Shown one piece after another: positions 1 to 9,373 of a stretch of DNA of 41,061 nucleotides. A program made the position numbers and the translations under genes. Within the stretch, counting starts at the first letter, position 1. The number at the start of each line of letters is the position of its first letter. Source of the DNA: Nanobdellota archaeon (lineage in GTDB: Archaea; Nanobdellota; Nanobdellia; Woesearchaeales; GW2011-AR4); contig JADFLA010000006.1 of the NCBI GenBank assembly GCA_022564635.1, positions 1 to 41,061 of the forward strand, written 5' to 3'. The notes under the pieces are model-generated. The model had not been told where the DNA came from. It saw only the letters and a list, made by a program, of their open reading frames with translations, and did not search any database.

Positions 1-503
1 TCATTGACCTTTATGTACCATCAAGAGCTCAGGCACAGGAACTTGATGGTAAAGAACAAACTTTGAACCATGACAATTATGAGTATGATGAAAAAACAAA
101 TGAGTTAATCTGCGAAGGTAAGAGATATAGATATAGGGGAATGTACATAAGAAAGAGTGGCAGGAAAATCCACTCTTTCTACAATAAAGAGTTAAAGAAG
201 AAAAAGGATGTTCCTTTCTATTTCAAAGAAAGGCTTAGGATGAGAAATAAGATGGTAACTGAAAAAGGGAAGAAAGTTTACAGCCTTAGAAAGATAACTG
301 TAGAGCCAGTGTACGGAAATATAAAACAGAATTTAGGCTTTAGGGAATTTCTTCTACGTGGGCTTGAAAAAGTCAAAATTGAGATGAATCTTGCATGTAT
401 TGCTCATAATCTCCAAAAAATTTGGAGATTATCCCAGGCTAACGCCTGCTGAAATTATTTTATCACATAGATTTAATCAGAAAAAATAATTGCGGGACAG
501 CCT
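1..503 (+). mobile_element. 3' part of an insertion sequence (IS1182/IS5-like)
   Basis: The left part lies outside the window. The visible part holds the C-terminal third of a DDE transposase (to 452), about 50 nt of non-coding DNA, and a probable right terminal end around 491-503 (tgcgggacagcctc). From memory of the family, ends of the type GAGGCTGTCCC on the opposite strand are common in IS1182-like elements; this is recall, not a search. The sequence right after 503 continues as open coding frame of another gene, which suggests the element sits inside or at the very start of that gene. The matching left end and target-site duplication cannot be seen. Confidence 0.6.
3..452 (+). CDS. Transposase, C-terminal part (5' end outside window)
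   Basis: The frame is open from the window edge, so the annotated region is the C-terminal part only. The protein is basic and contains a typical end of a DDE (IS4/IS5/IS1182-type) transposase: the segment KITVEPVYGNIKQNLGFREF holds the last catalytic glutamate in the usual E-x-x-[FY]-x-x-[IL]-K context, followed by a helical segment (KVKIEMNLACIAHNLQKIW) that closes most proteins of this group. A short palindrome around 408-431 (AATCTCC/GGAGATT) overlaps the last codons and may act as a terminator. Its job is cut-and-paste movement of the surrounding element. Whether the transposase is intact upstream cannot be judged. Confidence 0.8.
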   Translation: MDLYVPSRAQAQELDGKEQTLNHDNYEYDEKTNELICEGKRYRYRGMYIRKSGRKIHSFYNKELKKKKDVPFYFKERLRMRNKMVTEKGKKVYSLRKITVEPVYGNIKQNLGFREFLLRGLEKVKIEMNLACIAHNLQKIWRLSQANAC

Positions 504-2397
504 CGAACGTTATGTGACCGAGCTAAGACGAGGTGATACATTCTATATTCAAGTTAGTGGTGTTCCGGAAATCTCTGCAGATTTCTCAGAAATAAAAAGT
601 ATACTTAAACGAAAAAGGCCCGATTATAGTGAAGATAGATCATACATGTTTATCGAATTGGGCTTCTTAGATGACAGGTCTGTTCATGAGACTACAAGGT
701 TAAGATATGATCTCTATCATGCTGTTGCGATGCAGAAACCTGATTTATTTACAGAGACAGAGATTAAATATCTTGATGACTATGTATTTAGAAGGCTCCG
801 TAACGACAGGTCAAACGAATTGGCTGCTGATGAGATGGAGCAATGGAGATATCAATTTTCATCAGAAACTCTTTCTAAGGTTTCCACATATATTTCAGAA
901 ACTGCAAGCAACGCATATAATAAAGAAGGAAGGATATGGAATTATGGTGGTGGTGCCATTAAAGCCTGGTTAGATGGAAAAATCTTACACCCTACACGTG
1001 GAACAAGAAAGCTGGATGATTTAGTGGGAACAATGTGGATTGCTAATTCATTGAATTCTGATGCATTTGAAAGACGCGCAATTGATATTGCATCTACTGT
1101 GGAAAAAGCACAGCAATATCCCCAAGTTAAGGATGAAAGTCCTTATTTTCGTCTAATTGATGGGCACAAAACTGTTACATCTATGGTAAGAGGGTTAATT
1201 GAAGATTTGGTCAAGACTCCCCAGAATGATGGAAATAGAATGAAGGACGGGTCAAATATAAGAATCCATGCAAATTTACCAGAATGGGCAAAGGCGGTCA
1301 TGGAAGAAATTGCCCCGAGAATTGAGCACGGAATTGTTGAAGTGCAATTGTATTCCACAGATATTGTAGAAGTTGCTCCTTATATAACTTCAACTAAGCA
1401 AACGCCTAGAGCAAAAGGACAATCCCATAGCATTGTTTTGGTAGGAAATGATGATACTCAGAGAGATGAAGCCTATGCTTCAATAGGCGTGGTAGAAATG
1501 CCTGCTAAAAGAGGGAATAGACTTCAAAGGGATCTTGAAGGTTCGATAGAGATTCTAGGTAATATTTATGAGGCTGCTGTGCCATTATTTGTTGAGGGAA
1601 TCTCTCTTTCTGGAAATATGGCTACAGTAATGCCTAATATACCCGGTAATATCACAGTTTTTAATGGACATAATGAAGCTAAAACCATTATAAATTTAGA
1701 TAGACTCAGATTTCTGTCACCCGTGGAAAATTACTCTGCAAGCACTATGTTACAGACATATAAGAAATGGGACGAAATGCATTCTAAGGCGCGACGCGAT
1801 AGAAATTACAGGCGTGGATTAGTAACGCAGTACAGAAGAGGCGATGTAGGTGGCCAACCCTTATTCGATAGATTTATTCCGATTTATAATGAATCTCCTC
1901 TTTTGAGGGAAATGTTTGATGAAAAACAATTTTTAAGGATTATATCAAGTGGTGCTAGAATTGCTGACACGTCTATTTTGCAATCTGTGACGAACTCGCC
2001 CCCTGCAACTTTAGATCAACTCCAAAGACAATTTAACGATAGAATACTTGAAATATTATCACGTCTTGAAAATATAGTAATTGATAAAATTGAAGAACTT
2101 AAAGAATCGGATCAAAACATACCTCCAGATTTGACAATGTTTAGGACAATAGGAAGATCAATGTCACCGTCATTTAGAACGCATGGAGATAATTACTTAA
2201 GGGAAAGGCAGCTATTTGCGGACCTATTGGAAAGATACGGGATAAATCCTCATAGAATAATAACTCTCTATGATGATACAGTTTCTAAAGTGTCTGATTT
2301 AACAGCAAAAAGAATTTCGGATGTTTCAGATGGTAGAAGCACCACTTTTGCATTTGTAGATCCAATAACTGGAAAAATGACAGTAACACACTTGTAA
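490..2397 (+). CDS. Unrecognised 635-codon protein, 5' end probably cut by the IS
   Basis: I do not recognise this protein. The longest frame starts at a TTG at 490 that lies inside the probable IS end, so residues 1-5 or so come from the IS and the native N-terminus is likely missing; the frame from ERYVTELRRGD onward reads like genuine coding sequence. No signal peptide or membrane segment is visible; the protein is soluble, mixed alpha/beta in appearance, rich in charged residues, with a helical stretch near residues 510-545. Its base composition looks less AT-rich than the downstream glycosylation genes, suggesting a different origin. It is separated by only 17 nt from the convergent GT9 gene. 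It may be an inactivated gene, or still expressed from a start made by the IS. Function unknown. Confidence 0.6.
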   Translation: MRDSLERYVTELRRGDTFYIQVSGVPEISADFSEIKSILKRKRPDYSEDRSYMFIELGFLDDRSVHETTRLRYDLYHAVAMQKPDLFTETEIKYLDDYVFRRLRNDRSNELAADEMEQWRYQFSSETLSKVSTYISETASNAYNKEGRIWNYGGGAIKAWLDGKILHPTRGTRKLDDLVGTMWIANSLNSDAFERRAIDIASTVEKAQQYPQVKDESPYFRLIDGHKTVTSMVRGLIEDLVKTPQNDGNRMKDGSNIRIHANLPEWAKAVMEEIAPRIEHGIVEVQLYSTDIVEVAPYITSTKQTPRAKGQSHSIVLVGNDDTQRDEAYASIGVVEMPAKRGNRLQRDLEGSIEILGNIYEAAVPLFVEGISLSGNMATVMPNIPGNITVFNGHNEAKTIINLDRLRFLSPVENYSASTMLQTYKKWDEMHSKARRDRNYRRGLVTQYRRGDVGGQPLFDRFIPIYNESPLLREMFDEKQFLRIISSGARIADTSILQSVTNSPPATLDQLQRQFNDRILEILSRLENIVIDKIEELKESDQNIPPDLTMFRTIGRSMSPSFRTHGDNYLRERQLFADLLERYGINPHRIITLYDDTVSKVSDLTAKRISDVSDGRSTTFAFVDPITGKMTVTHL

Positions 2398-2414
2398 TTC
2401 AGCAGTATAGGTTA

Positions 2415-3566
2415 TCATTTAGATCTAATTTTTCTTTTCTTCATAATCTTATCAACCACTTCTATAACATCATCAACTTGTATTTTTTTTACACATGCAT
2501 TTTCTATTCCATGCTTACATTCTCCAACTTCTCCCTTATGAACATTAATGCAGGCATTTTGATTATTTTTTTTATAAAGAGAGTAATTATTTTTCCCAAA
2601 TGGCTTAAATCTTACTGGAAGATTGCATCCAAACAATCCAATTGTTTTTACTCCTTGAGCAGCTGCAACATGCATTGGCCCAGAATCATTTCCAATAAAT
2701 AATTTGCATAATGAAATTAAATAAAACATTTCTCTTACATTTATTAAACCTGCAAAATTAAAAGAATTATTTTTATTAATCATTAAATTTTTTAATTCAT
2801 TAATGTATTTTTTTTCTTCTTTGTTTCCGACTAAAATTATTTTTGCATTATATTTTTTTATTAAATAGTCTGCTAATTTTGCATATCTGCCAGCGGGCCA
2901 CATTCTTGATTTTGCTGATTCTGCAGCTCCTACGCCAAATCCTACAAGAAAATCTTTTTTTCCAATATTATATTTTTTTAATAAATCATCAATATTTTTT
3001 TTATCATTTTTTGAATAATTTAATTGATGTAATTTTTCCACTGTTTTTTTAATACCTAACGGCTTTAATAAATCTAGAAAAGTGTAAACAACATGCTGCT
3101 TGTCATTGTAATCCATTGTTTTAGTATATAAGTTTGCTCTGATTCCATGAGAATAACCAATTCTTTCTCTGCCAGTGTAAAAAGCTATTATGGATGATAT
3201 ATTGAGGTATTCTTCCATATCAATAACAAGATCATATTTTTTAAAATTTCTTAAAATAAAAAATTTGATAGAAATTGGGTTTAATTTCAAAACTTTTACA
3301 TTACCAATATCTTTATTGTTATAAAAAATATCTTTATTTCTGGAAGTGACTAAAACATCTATTTTGCTTTTTTTATTTTTATCCCTTAATGCTTTTATTG
3401 CAGGAAGTGTTAATATAGTCTCTCCTATTCCCCATAATTGTATGATTAATATTTTATTATATTTGTGAATTTTTTTATGTCTAAAAAGCTTGTTTATAGA
3501 TAGAAATAAACATGCCAAGGACCCAAAGTATTTATCCAGAAATTTTATTAGATTAACAGACGCCAT
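2415..3566 (-). CDS. Glycosyltransferase family 9 (heptosyltransferase-like)
   Basis: Predicted GT-B sugar transferase related to ADP-heptose:LPS heptosyltransferases. Visible hallmarks are the N-terminal Rossmann start KILIIQLWGIGETILTLPAIKAL (about residues 38-60) and the family's C-terminal nucleotide-sugar signature FIGNDSGPMHVAAAQGV followed by TIGLFG (about residues 290-315). Length (383 aa) fits the family. The C-terminal part has several cysteines (near NQNACINVHKGEVGECKHGIENAC), as in many GT9 proteins. It is the last gene of a four-gene minus-strand operon; its ATG directly follows the stop of the DUF2304 gene. An archaeon has no LPS, so the acceptor is probably the lipid-linked glycan later used by AglB, or another surface glycan; that is inferred from the neighbours. 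Confidence 0.85.
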   Translation of the reverse strand: MASVNLIKFLDKYFGSLACLFLSINKLFRHKKIHKYNKILIIQLWGIGETILTLPAIKALRDKNKKSKIDVLVTSRNKDIFYNNKDIGNVKVLKLNPISIKFFILRNFKKYDLVIDMEEYLNISSIIAFYTGRERIGYSHGIRANLYTKTMDYNDKQHVVYTFLDLLKPLGIKKTVEKLHQLNYSKNDKKNIDDLLKKYNIGKKDFLVGFGVGAAESAKSRMWPAGRYAKLADYLIKKYNAKIILVGNKEEKKYINELKNLMINKNNSFNFAGLINVREMFYLISLCKLFIGNDSGPMHVAAAQGVKTIGLFGCNLPVRFKPFGKNNYSLYKKNNQNACINVHKGEVGECKHGIENACVKKIQVDDVIEVVDKIMKKRKIRSK

Positions 3567-3899
3567 TTATTTTCTTTTTATAGCAATACTTCTAACTACT
3601 TTTTCAAGCTTTCTTTGGTTTTTCCTTACTATAGTATATGTGTAGAAAACAACAAACATCGTGAAAAGAAATCCGGCTATTATGAAAAAGTCTAATGTCC
3701 TTGCAATGTTTAATGTACTAAGCAGCGGATCTAAGATTTGCGGGAATAATGTAATGATTACAAATGCGCCCCAGAATAGAAACCAGAAACTATATTCTTT
3801 TATTGTAAATTCTTTTCTTTTGTGCTGCAGGAATGTATAATACATCATAAAGAATCCAAATAAGATACCCAAAATCTGAATGCCCAGTATTTTTGCCAT
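3567..3899 (-). CDS. DUF2304 family small membrane protein
   Basis: A 110-aa protein with three hydrophobic segments (about residues 3-21, 36-55 and 69-90) and a short basic C-terminal tail. The pattern, with polar KRKEFTIKEYSFWFLFW between the first two helices, matches DUF2304, a family usually encoded next to family 2 glycosyltransferases in archaea and bacteria. It lies 6 nt after the GT2 gene and directly before GT9, so it is almost certainly co-translated with them. Biochemical role is not established; a membrane partner or anchor for the soluble GT2 enzyme is the obvious guess from context. Confidence 0.75.
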   Translation of the reverse strand: MAKILGIQILGILFGFFMMYYTFLQHKRKEFTIKEYSFWFLFWGAFVIITLFPQILDPLLSTLNIARTLDFFIIAGFLFTMFVVFYTYTIVRKNQRKLEKVVRSIAIKRK

Positions 3900-3905
3900 T
3901 TTTAT

Positions 3906-4568
3906 TTACAAGTTATTTAATTTCCATAAAAATAAGTTAAATACAATTTTAATGCCATCAAGTATTGTTGTACCTTTATATTTGTCCGAGTAAATTGTAT
4001 CTATTGGAATCTCGCAGTAAGATAATTTATATTTTCCTATCTTTGCTATCATCTCGCTTTCCATGCTGTAATCAGACGCTTCCCAACTTAATTTTTTGTA
4101 AGCTTTTGCAGTAAAAGCTTTGTAACCACACTGGCTATCTTTGATTTTTATACCATATAAAAACTTTATTGTTCTGTTAATAAATGAATTACCAAACTTT
4201 AATACAAAAGGCATATTCTTATTTAGTTTTCTGTATGCAAGTACTACATCACAACTTTTTATTTTTTCCAAAAATTTTGGAATTTCATTTGGGTCGTGCT
4301 GTGCATCTGCATCTATGACTATTAAAATTTCTGCTTTATTTTTTATAGCATACTCACAACCTGTTTTTAATGCAGAACCTTTTCCCAAATTTACTAAGTG
4401 CCTTAAGACAATAGCTTTGCTTTTTTTTGCAACTTCTTTTGTTTTATCTTTACTGCCATCATCAACAACAATAACTTTATCAACATATTTTCCTGCTTCT
4501 TTGACTATCTTATTAATGTATCTCTGTTCATTATATGCAGGTATTATAGCAAATATTTTTTTTCCCAT
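3906..4568 (-). CDS. Glycosyltransferase family 2 (dolichol-phosphate mannosyltransferase-like)
   Basis: A 220-aa GT-A fold transferase. Visible are IFAIIPAYNEQ at the N-terminus, VIVVDDGSKDKT (nucleotide binding), the NLGKGSALKTG segment, and the metal-binding DADAQHDP motif around residues 86-93. The later GYKAFTAKAYKKL and EMIAKIGK segments are typical of DPM1-like enzymes that move a sugar from a nucleotide donor to a polyprenyl phosphate. There is no membrane segment, so membrane recruitment probably relies on the adjacent DUF2304 protein. It lies 39 nt downstream of AglB and 6 nt upstream of DUF2304, supporting a role in charging the lipid carrier for N-glycosylation. The sugar cannot be read from the sequence. 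Confidence 0.88.
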   Translation of the reverse strand: MGKKIFAIIPAYNEQRYINKIVKEAGKYVDKVIVVDDGSKDKTKEVAKKSKAIVLRHLVNLGKGSALKTGCEYAIKNKAEILIVIDADAQHDPNEIPKFLEKIKSCDVVLAYRKLNKNMPFVLKFGNSFINRTIKFLYGIKIKDSQCGYKAFTAKAYKKLSWEASDYSMESEMIAKIGKYKLSYCEIPIDTIYSDKYKGTTILDGIKIVFNLFLWKLNNL

Positions 4569-4607
4569 GAGTGTAAAGAAGGGTAAATTTAGAGCATTTA
4601 AAAATTA

Positions 4608-7600
4608 TTAGGTGTTTTGAGAAATATTCAATTCTGAAGTGTTCGTTTCATTTACTGCCTTTTCAATTTCTTTTTCCTCTTCTTTCTGTTCTGGTTCTTG
4701 AACTTCAATTATATTCTTTTCTTTTCCTTCCCAGTCAACTTTCCATACTATAATCCTACCACCAAAAACGCTTCTCTCATCGCTGAATTTTTTGAAATGT
4801 CTTAAGCCAAGCCCTTCTTGGTAAAACAATCTTGTGAACATTGATGCTGTTAAGTCAGAATCCATCTGTAATAACTGATAACTTTCACCATTTTTAATTA
4901 ATGTTAATCCTAGGCCCCTGCCATTTTGAAGTGTAAATACAGATTCGTTATATTCTTTCACAACTACACCCTCATTTGTTGGAAATGATATTTTCTTAGG
5001 GTGTATAATCCCTTGAGGTGTTTGTGCAAAAGCTTCTCTGCTTGTTAAGTTTATTGTAAAACCGTTACCGCATGTTAATATATCTTCATTTCTATCGCAT
5101 CCAACTGTTCCAGCATATCCAGGCCATGGCGCAAGCCAGTTATTTGCTTGGTCACTTGATGTTATAGACTGGACCTCATAAAAGAGGTTTTCTGCATCAT
5201 TCTTAGAATAATTGAATTTTTCCTGCAAGAATCTAACACTTATGTCTATATCATTGCGATATTCTTTCTTTTTTAGCGTATTGTATATCAAAGCGCGGTC
5301 AAAATCCCAGCTTCCAAAATGAGCCCATACTCCACTTTTTCCTACCATGTCTTCAGAAGTTATAAAATAATTTTCAGGTGGCTGACAATGCGTAAGGTCA
5401 AGTATTTCTTCAGTTTCATTTTCGTCAAACTGCTTACTTAAAATTTTTTGTGCATTTTCCCTATTTTCAGGGATTATTTCATATATCAAATTAATAGAAT
5501 CTAAAAAGTCTTCTGTTGATTTTAACATAGTACTAAAACCCTCAGTTGCGCCACAGTCAAGCATACGTAAAATACCTATTGCTACCTCTTCGTCATCCGT
5601 TAGCAAGGCATTGCCTATAAAATGTGCTTGGGGTGTATTTTGGGTTGTTCCATCAAATGTTACAGCACGGTCTGCCCAAAACTTAAACCAATGGCCAAAG
5701 TCCCACCACGAGGTTATTATTGCATCTGGTTTTGAATCTTCTTTTATTTTTTCCAATGAAATTTTCCAGGCATCATTAAAGCTGGGTATTTCGTTTCTTG
5801 CAGTTCCTGCTGCTGACCTGTAAGGTCCTATAAGTAATAAAAGCAGCATAATAATGACAGTAGTTTTTGATACATATTTATTAACTTGTAAGCCTTTTGT
5901 AATCCAGGAACTTGCGTATCTGTATAGCTCTCCAAGTGCAATTCCAAATCCTATTGAAAATGCAGGCACCAAGAGCAAAGTAAACCTTACACCTTTTGTA
6001 CTAGCAAAGGTTGTTGCAATAAACCATAATATAAGGAAAATTGCATATTTTATGTCAATTTCAGTATCTGATTGTAACAGAGCTATTAAAATCCTGATTG
6101 CTATAGGTATACTTATCAATATTAAAAATGTGTTCAGATTTTGCACATTTATTGAAAATATAATTATGTACCATGCTAAAGTACCGATGATAAACCATAG
6201 TCTATTCCGTCCTTTTGTAGTTAATGTTAAAGTAATACCCATTAACGAAATTAAAAAAAAGTAGAATTTTCCTAGACCAACCTGGTTTATTACATCGTTT
6301 AGAGAAGCAGGATTCTGCTCTGCTACGGTTGTAAGTACATTTGGCCATACTGTTGTAATACCTACTTCTTTTTGCTTTGCAAAACCTGTCGGAGAGGTTG
6401 CAAATGCCGAGAAATACTCAAAAAATTTGCCTTTTTCATTTGTGAAATTAAGTAAGCTTACACTAAATGTAGACACCAAAAAAAATATAATTAAAAATGT
6501 TATTGATCTCTTTATTGTTTTATTCCTTGCAAATTTAGAAAGATTCCCGATCAATTCTTTTTTGTGGACAAATGCATAATATCCTATATAGAACGCTATT
6601 GAAATCAAGATAAAGTCAAAAATATACCACCAACCACCCCATGTGACGCTATACAAACCAACCAATAAACCACACCCAACACTTAAAATTATACTATTTT
6701 TTGTATTCTTAGCTTCTAGAGCCTCAATAAAGAGCCAGGCTATGAACAATGGGAACACCACATTATAGGCATCGGTATCAGCAAAACCACCTGCTGTTCT
6801 AGTTAAGAAAGATGGATGTATAGCAATAACAGTTGCTGCTATAAAACCTCCAACATTACCAACAAGTTTTCTAGTTATAAAAAATGTAGGTATAACCGAC
6901 AAAGCTGAAATTAAAACTGGAACAAAAAATACAACTGACATTAGATTAAGATTTTTGTTAAAAAAACTTAGGAATTTGTATAAATATGCTTCAAAATAGG
7001 CGTGAAATATATCTTCTTGTATTAACCTTCCTTGAGGTGCTAGCATGTGATTGTCAAATGGCTTACCATCAGATTTTCTGAGTTCGTCTCCAGGATGACC
7101 ATTTTTTATTATATTTTGAGCATACCTCATCCAGTAATAAGGATCTATTGCAAGCAAATAAGTCTGGCCAGTATCATCTTGCAATCTTGATTTAAAAAAA
7201 TTTGATGTGGCTCTAATCTGCTGGTCAATCTGAGATTTTTGCTGTTGCAACACTTTCTGTAATTCATTTTCAATTAGTGCATTCCTATTTTGTTCTGGTA
7301 GATTAGGATATTGCTGATTTATTTGTCCTGTTATCTGTGACCTTAAGTTGTTAATAACAGAGTCCGTGGCCCATTGGTCTGTTATTGGCAAATATGCTGA
7401 CTGGACTCTTAAAAAAATAGACAGAAATATTGGGATTAGTAATAAAAATAGGACTTTACGCTCCACAAAGAAATTTAGAAATTTTTTGAAGTCAATAGAT
7501 ATGCCCTCATCAGATTCTTTAGCTTCAGTCTTGTCAGATTTTTTGAAAATATTTTTGATATTTTTTAATTTTGAAAAATCAATAGAGATTTCATCCTCCT

Positions 7601-8072
7601 CCTTATCTTCTTTTGTTTTAACTTCTTCACTTGTAGAGTCTTTTTTCTTAAAAATATTTTTTACCCAGCTAAAGTCTATTGCAATTTCATCATCATCTTT
7701 TTTTTCTACAGTATCCTTTTGAGATTCTACTTTTTCCTCTTTGACTTCTTGAGCAGCATTTGATTTTTTCTTTTGAAAATTCTTCGAATTTTCTAAATCT
7801 TCCTCACCTTTGTTCGAAAGCTTAAATAAATTTTTTATTTTTCCAAAATCAATAACGACTTCATCATCTTCTTTTTCTTCTTGTTTTGTTTCTACAGATT
7901 GAGTTTGTTCATGTTTTGTTTCTGTATCTTTATTTTCTATTTCTGTATGTACTTCAGGATTTTTTTCTTCTAGGTGTGGTTTTCTATCTACTTCTTTTTC
8001 TTCTTTCTTCCTTTTGAAAAAGTTCTTTATTTTTCCAAAGTCGATAGAAATCTCATCGTCTTTTTCTTCCAT
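4608..8072 (-). CDS. aglB: Oligosaccharyltransferase AglB/STT3 with repeated N-terminal cytosolic tail
   Basis: Transfers a preassembled lipid-linked glycan to Asn of N-x-S/T sequons on the outer face of the membrane. The catalytic signature WWDFGHW is encoded at 5688-5708. Other expected elements are present: LLAIDPYYWMRYA (first acidic motif), GGFADTDAY (second acidic motif) and TVAEQ (TIXE-like loop), with about a dozen membrane helices and a C-terminal globular part. I start at ATG 8072, preceded by AGGGG, rather than the TTG 15 nt upstream; this gives 1154 aa. That is longer than usual because of about 205 extra cytosolic residues carrying five copies of a motif like DDEISIDFGKIKNFFKRKK (about residues 5-20, 69-84, 127-142, 160-178, 188-202), joined by Glu/Lys-rich linkers and ending at the first membrane helix. 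First gene of the glycosylation operon. Confidence 0.93.
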   Translation of the reverse strand: MEEKDDEISIDFGKIKNFFKRKKEEKEVDRKPHLEEKNPEVHTEIENKDTETKHEQTQSVETKQEEKEDDEVVIDFGKIKNLFKLSNKGEEDLENSKNFQKKKSNAAQEVKEEKVESQKDTVEKKDDDEIAIDFSWVKNIFKKKDSTSEEVKTKEDKEEDEISIDFSKLKNIKNIFKKSDKTEAKESDEGISIDFKKFLNFFVERKVLFLLLIPIFLSIFLRVQSAYLPITDQWATDSVINNLRSQITGQINQQYPNLPEQNRNALIENELQKVLQQQKSQIDQQIRATSNFFKSRLQDDTGQTYLLAIDPYYWMRYAQNIIKNGHPGDELRKSDGKPFDNHMLAPQGRLIQEDIFHAYFEAYLYKFLSFFNKNLNLMSVVFFVPVLISALSVIPTFFITRKLVGNVGGFIAATVIAIHPSFLTRTAGGFADTDAYNVVFPLFIAWLFIEALEAKNTKNSIILSVGCGLLVGLYSVTWGGWWYIFDFILISIAFYIGYYAFVHKKELIGNLSKFARNKTIKRSITFLIIFFLVSTFSVSLLNFTNEKGKFFEYFSAFATSPTGFAKQKEVGITTVWPNVLTTVAEQNPASLNDVINQVGLGKFYFFLISLMGITLTLTTKGRNRLWFIIGTLAWYIIIFSINVQNLNTFLILISIPIAIRILIALLQSDTEIDIKYAIFLILWFIATTFASTKGVRFTLLLVPAFSIGFGIALGELYRYASSWITKGLQVNKYVSKTTVIIMLLLLLIGPYRSAAGTARNEIPSFNDAWKISLEKIKEDSKPDAIITSWWDFGHWFKFWADRAVTFDGTTQNTPQAHFIGNALLTDDEEVAIGILRMLDCGATEGFSTMLKSTEDFLDSINLIYEIIPENRENAQKILSKQFDENETEEILDLTHCQPPENYFITSEDMVGKSGVWAHFGSWDFDRALIYNTLKKKEYRNDIDISVRFLQEKFNYSKNDAENLFYEVQSITSSDQANNWLAPWPGYAGTVGCDRNEDILTCGNGFTINLTSREAFAQTPQGIIHPKKISFPTNEGVVVKEYNESVFTLQNGRGLGLTLIKNGESYQLLQMDSDLTASMFTRLFYQEGLGLRHFKKFSDERSVFGGRIIVWKVDWEGKEKNIIEVQEPEQKEEEKEIEKAVNETNTSELNISQNT
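7457..8072 (-). repeat. Five protein-level repeats in the AglB N-terminal tail
   Basis: Codons 1-205 of aglB encode five diverged copies of a roughly 16-residue unit, D-E-[IVG]-[SVA]-I-D-F-x-K-[IVL]-K-N-[ILF]-F-K. The invariant core is I-D-F followed by a basic/aromatic helix face. Linkers are 15-50 residues and dominated by E, K, D, T and S, so probably disordered. The copies differ at the DNA level, so they are old or selected at protein level rather than a fresh slippage product. Confidence 0.85.
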
Positions 8073-8205
8073 AAAAACCCCTGTCAATCAACGAAAAGAT
8101 ATATTTTTTAAAAAGGTTGCGGAAATCCAATCAATCATCAGATTATTTATCAAGCACCATGTTTATTTTTTAAAATGATTATTAATTTAATTTATAATTG
8201 AATTT

Positions 8206-9294
8206 CTAAATTACAAATCTGGAGAACAACAAAAACCTAGGTTCTTTTAAAAGTAAATTCAAAACTAAGGGTATTGGTGTGTCTCTGTCATATTTTTTTA
8301 AAATCTTTTTAACTTTCTCTTGTGACATTAATTTAAGCAGATAATCATAATCTTTATCAGAAAATTTATTCAGAATATTTCTTATTTTCAAATGCAATAA
8401 TAATTCCCTTCCTGAGTGTTTTTTAAGTTCTTTATTATAATTTTTTTTATTAATGATACAATCGCATAGTGTTTGTGCTGCCTTTAATGATGGTATTATG
8501 CCGCCGCCGGTTGTAGCTTTGACTTGTGTTGCAGCATCCCCAATCAGATAAATATTCTCTTTTTGGATAATTTGTTTTGGATTATAGATGGGGTATATTC
8601 CAGACTCCCAACATAAAACTTCTTTTTTTCCAGTTCTTTCCTCCAAAAATTTGTAAAAATAATCTTTTGCATTTTTGAAAGCACCCAAGCCTAACCTTAC
8701 AGTATCTTCTGATTCTGGAACAAACCATCCAAAAAAATTTGGGAAATTACCGCCAAAATGAGTTTCGAATGCATCAAAATCCATTTTTAACTTGACTTTG
8801 GCTTGCATTCCGACGTAGAATTTTGTGTTAGTCTTTAAGCCAGCAGATTTTGCAACAGCGGAAGAAGGACCATCAGCTCCTACAATAATTTCCGATTCAA
8901 TATTCTTAATATGATTATTATTATTATTTTTTATTCTAATTGAATTTTTATTATTGAAATTAATAAATTGATGATTAGTCAAAATTTTAACTCCTACATC
9001 AGTCGCCTTATTGGCCATAAATTCATCAAACTTATTTCTCCACATTACTATTTCATCTGTATTAGCTACTATTCTATTATTTTTGCTTACCACAATAACT
9101 TTGCTGCATCTGTTTGCTATTACATTGTTTGGTAGTTTTACAAATTTTTCAATAGAACCAGTTACAATTCCTGTACATTGGATAGGACTTCCTATGCTTT
9201 CATGCTCTTCTACTATTGTAACATCTTCCCCTTTTTTTGCAAGGAGATAAGCAAGATAGCTTCCAGCAGGACCAGCCCCGACTATAGTTATCAT
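8206..9294 (-). CDS. Geranylgeranyl reductase family flavoprotein
   Basis: FAD-dependent reductase that saturates double bonds in the isoprenoid chains of archaeal membrane lipids or related prenyl groups. The protein opens with the FAD-binding MITIVGAGPAGSYLAYLLAKKG, then has VVEEHESIGSPIQCTG-type residues and the conserved YLIGDAATQVKATTGGGI near residue 270. I start at ATG 9294, because the Rossmann GxGxxG normally lies at the very N-terminus; the frame is open for 51 more codons upstream, but those residues resemble no part of the family and overlap a hairpin-rich region. The resulting length of 362 aa is normal for a digeranylgeranylglycerophospholipid reductase. It stands alone, divergent from the surface-protein gene at 9671. 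Exact substrate cannot be read. Confidence 0.88.
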   Translation of the reverse strand: MITIVGAGPAGSYLAYLLAKKGEDVTIVEEHESIGSPIQCTGIVTGSIEKFVKLPNNVIANRCSKVIVVSKNNRIVANTDEIVMWRNKFDEFMANKATDVGVKILTNHQFINFNNKNSIRIKNNNNNHIKNIESEIIVGADGPSSAVAKSAGLKTNTKFYVGMQAKVKLKMDFDAFETHFGGNFPNFFGWFVPESEDTVRLGLGAFKNAKDYFYKFLEERTGKKEVLCWESGIYPIYNPKQIIQKENIYLIGDAATQVKATTGGGIIPSLKAAQTLCDCIINKKNYNKELKKHSGRELLLHLKIRNILNKFSDKDYDYLLKLMSQEKVKKILKKYDRDTPIPLVLNLLLKEPRFLLFSRFVI

Positions 9295-9373
9295 AATTTT
9301 GGCTAATTTAGAATAATTTATTAATGTAGCGGAAATGGTAAATTTCGTATATAATGGGAAAATTAGAAATTTT

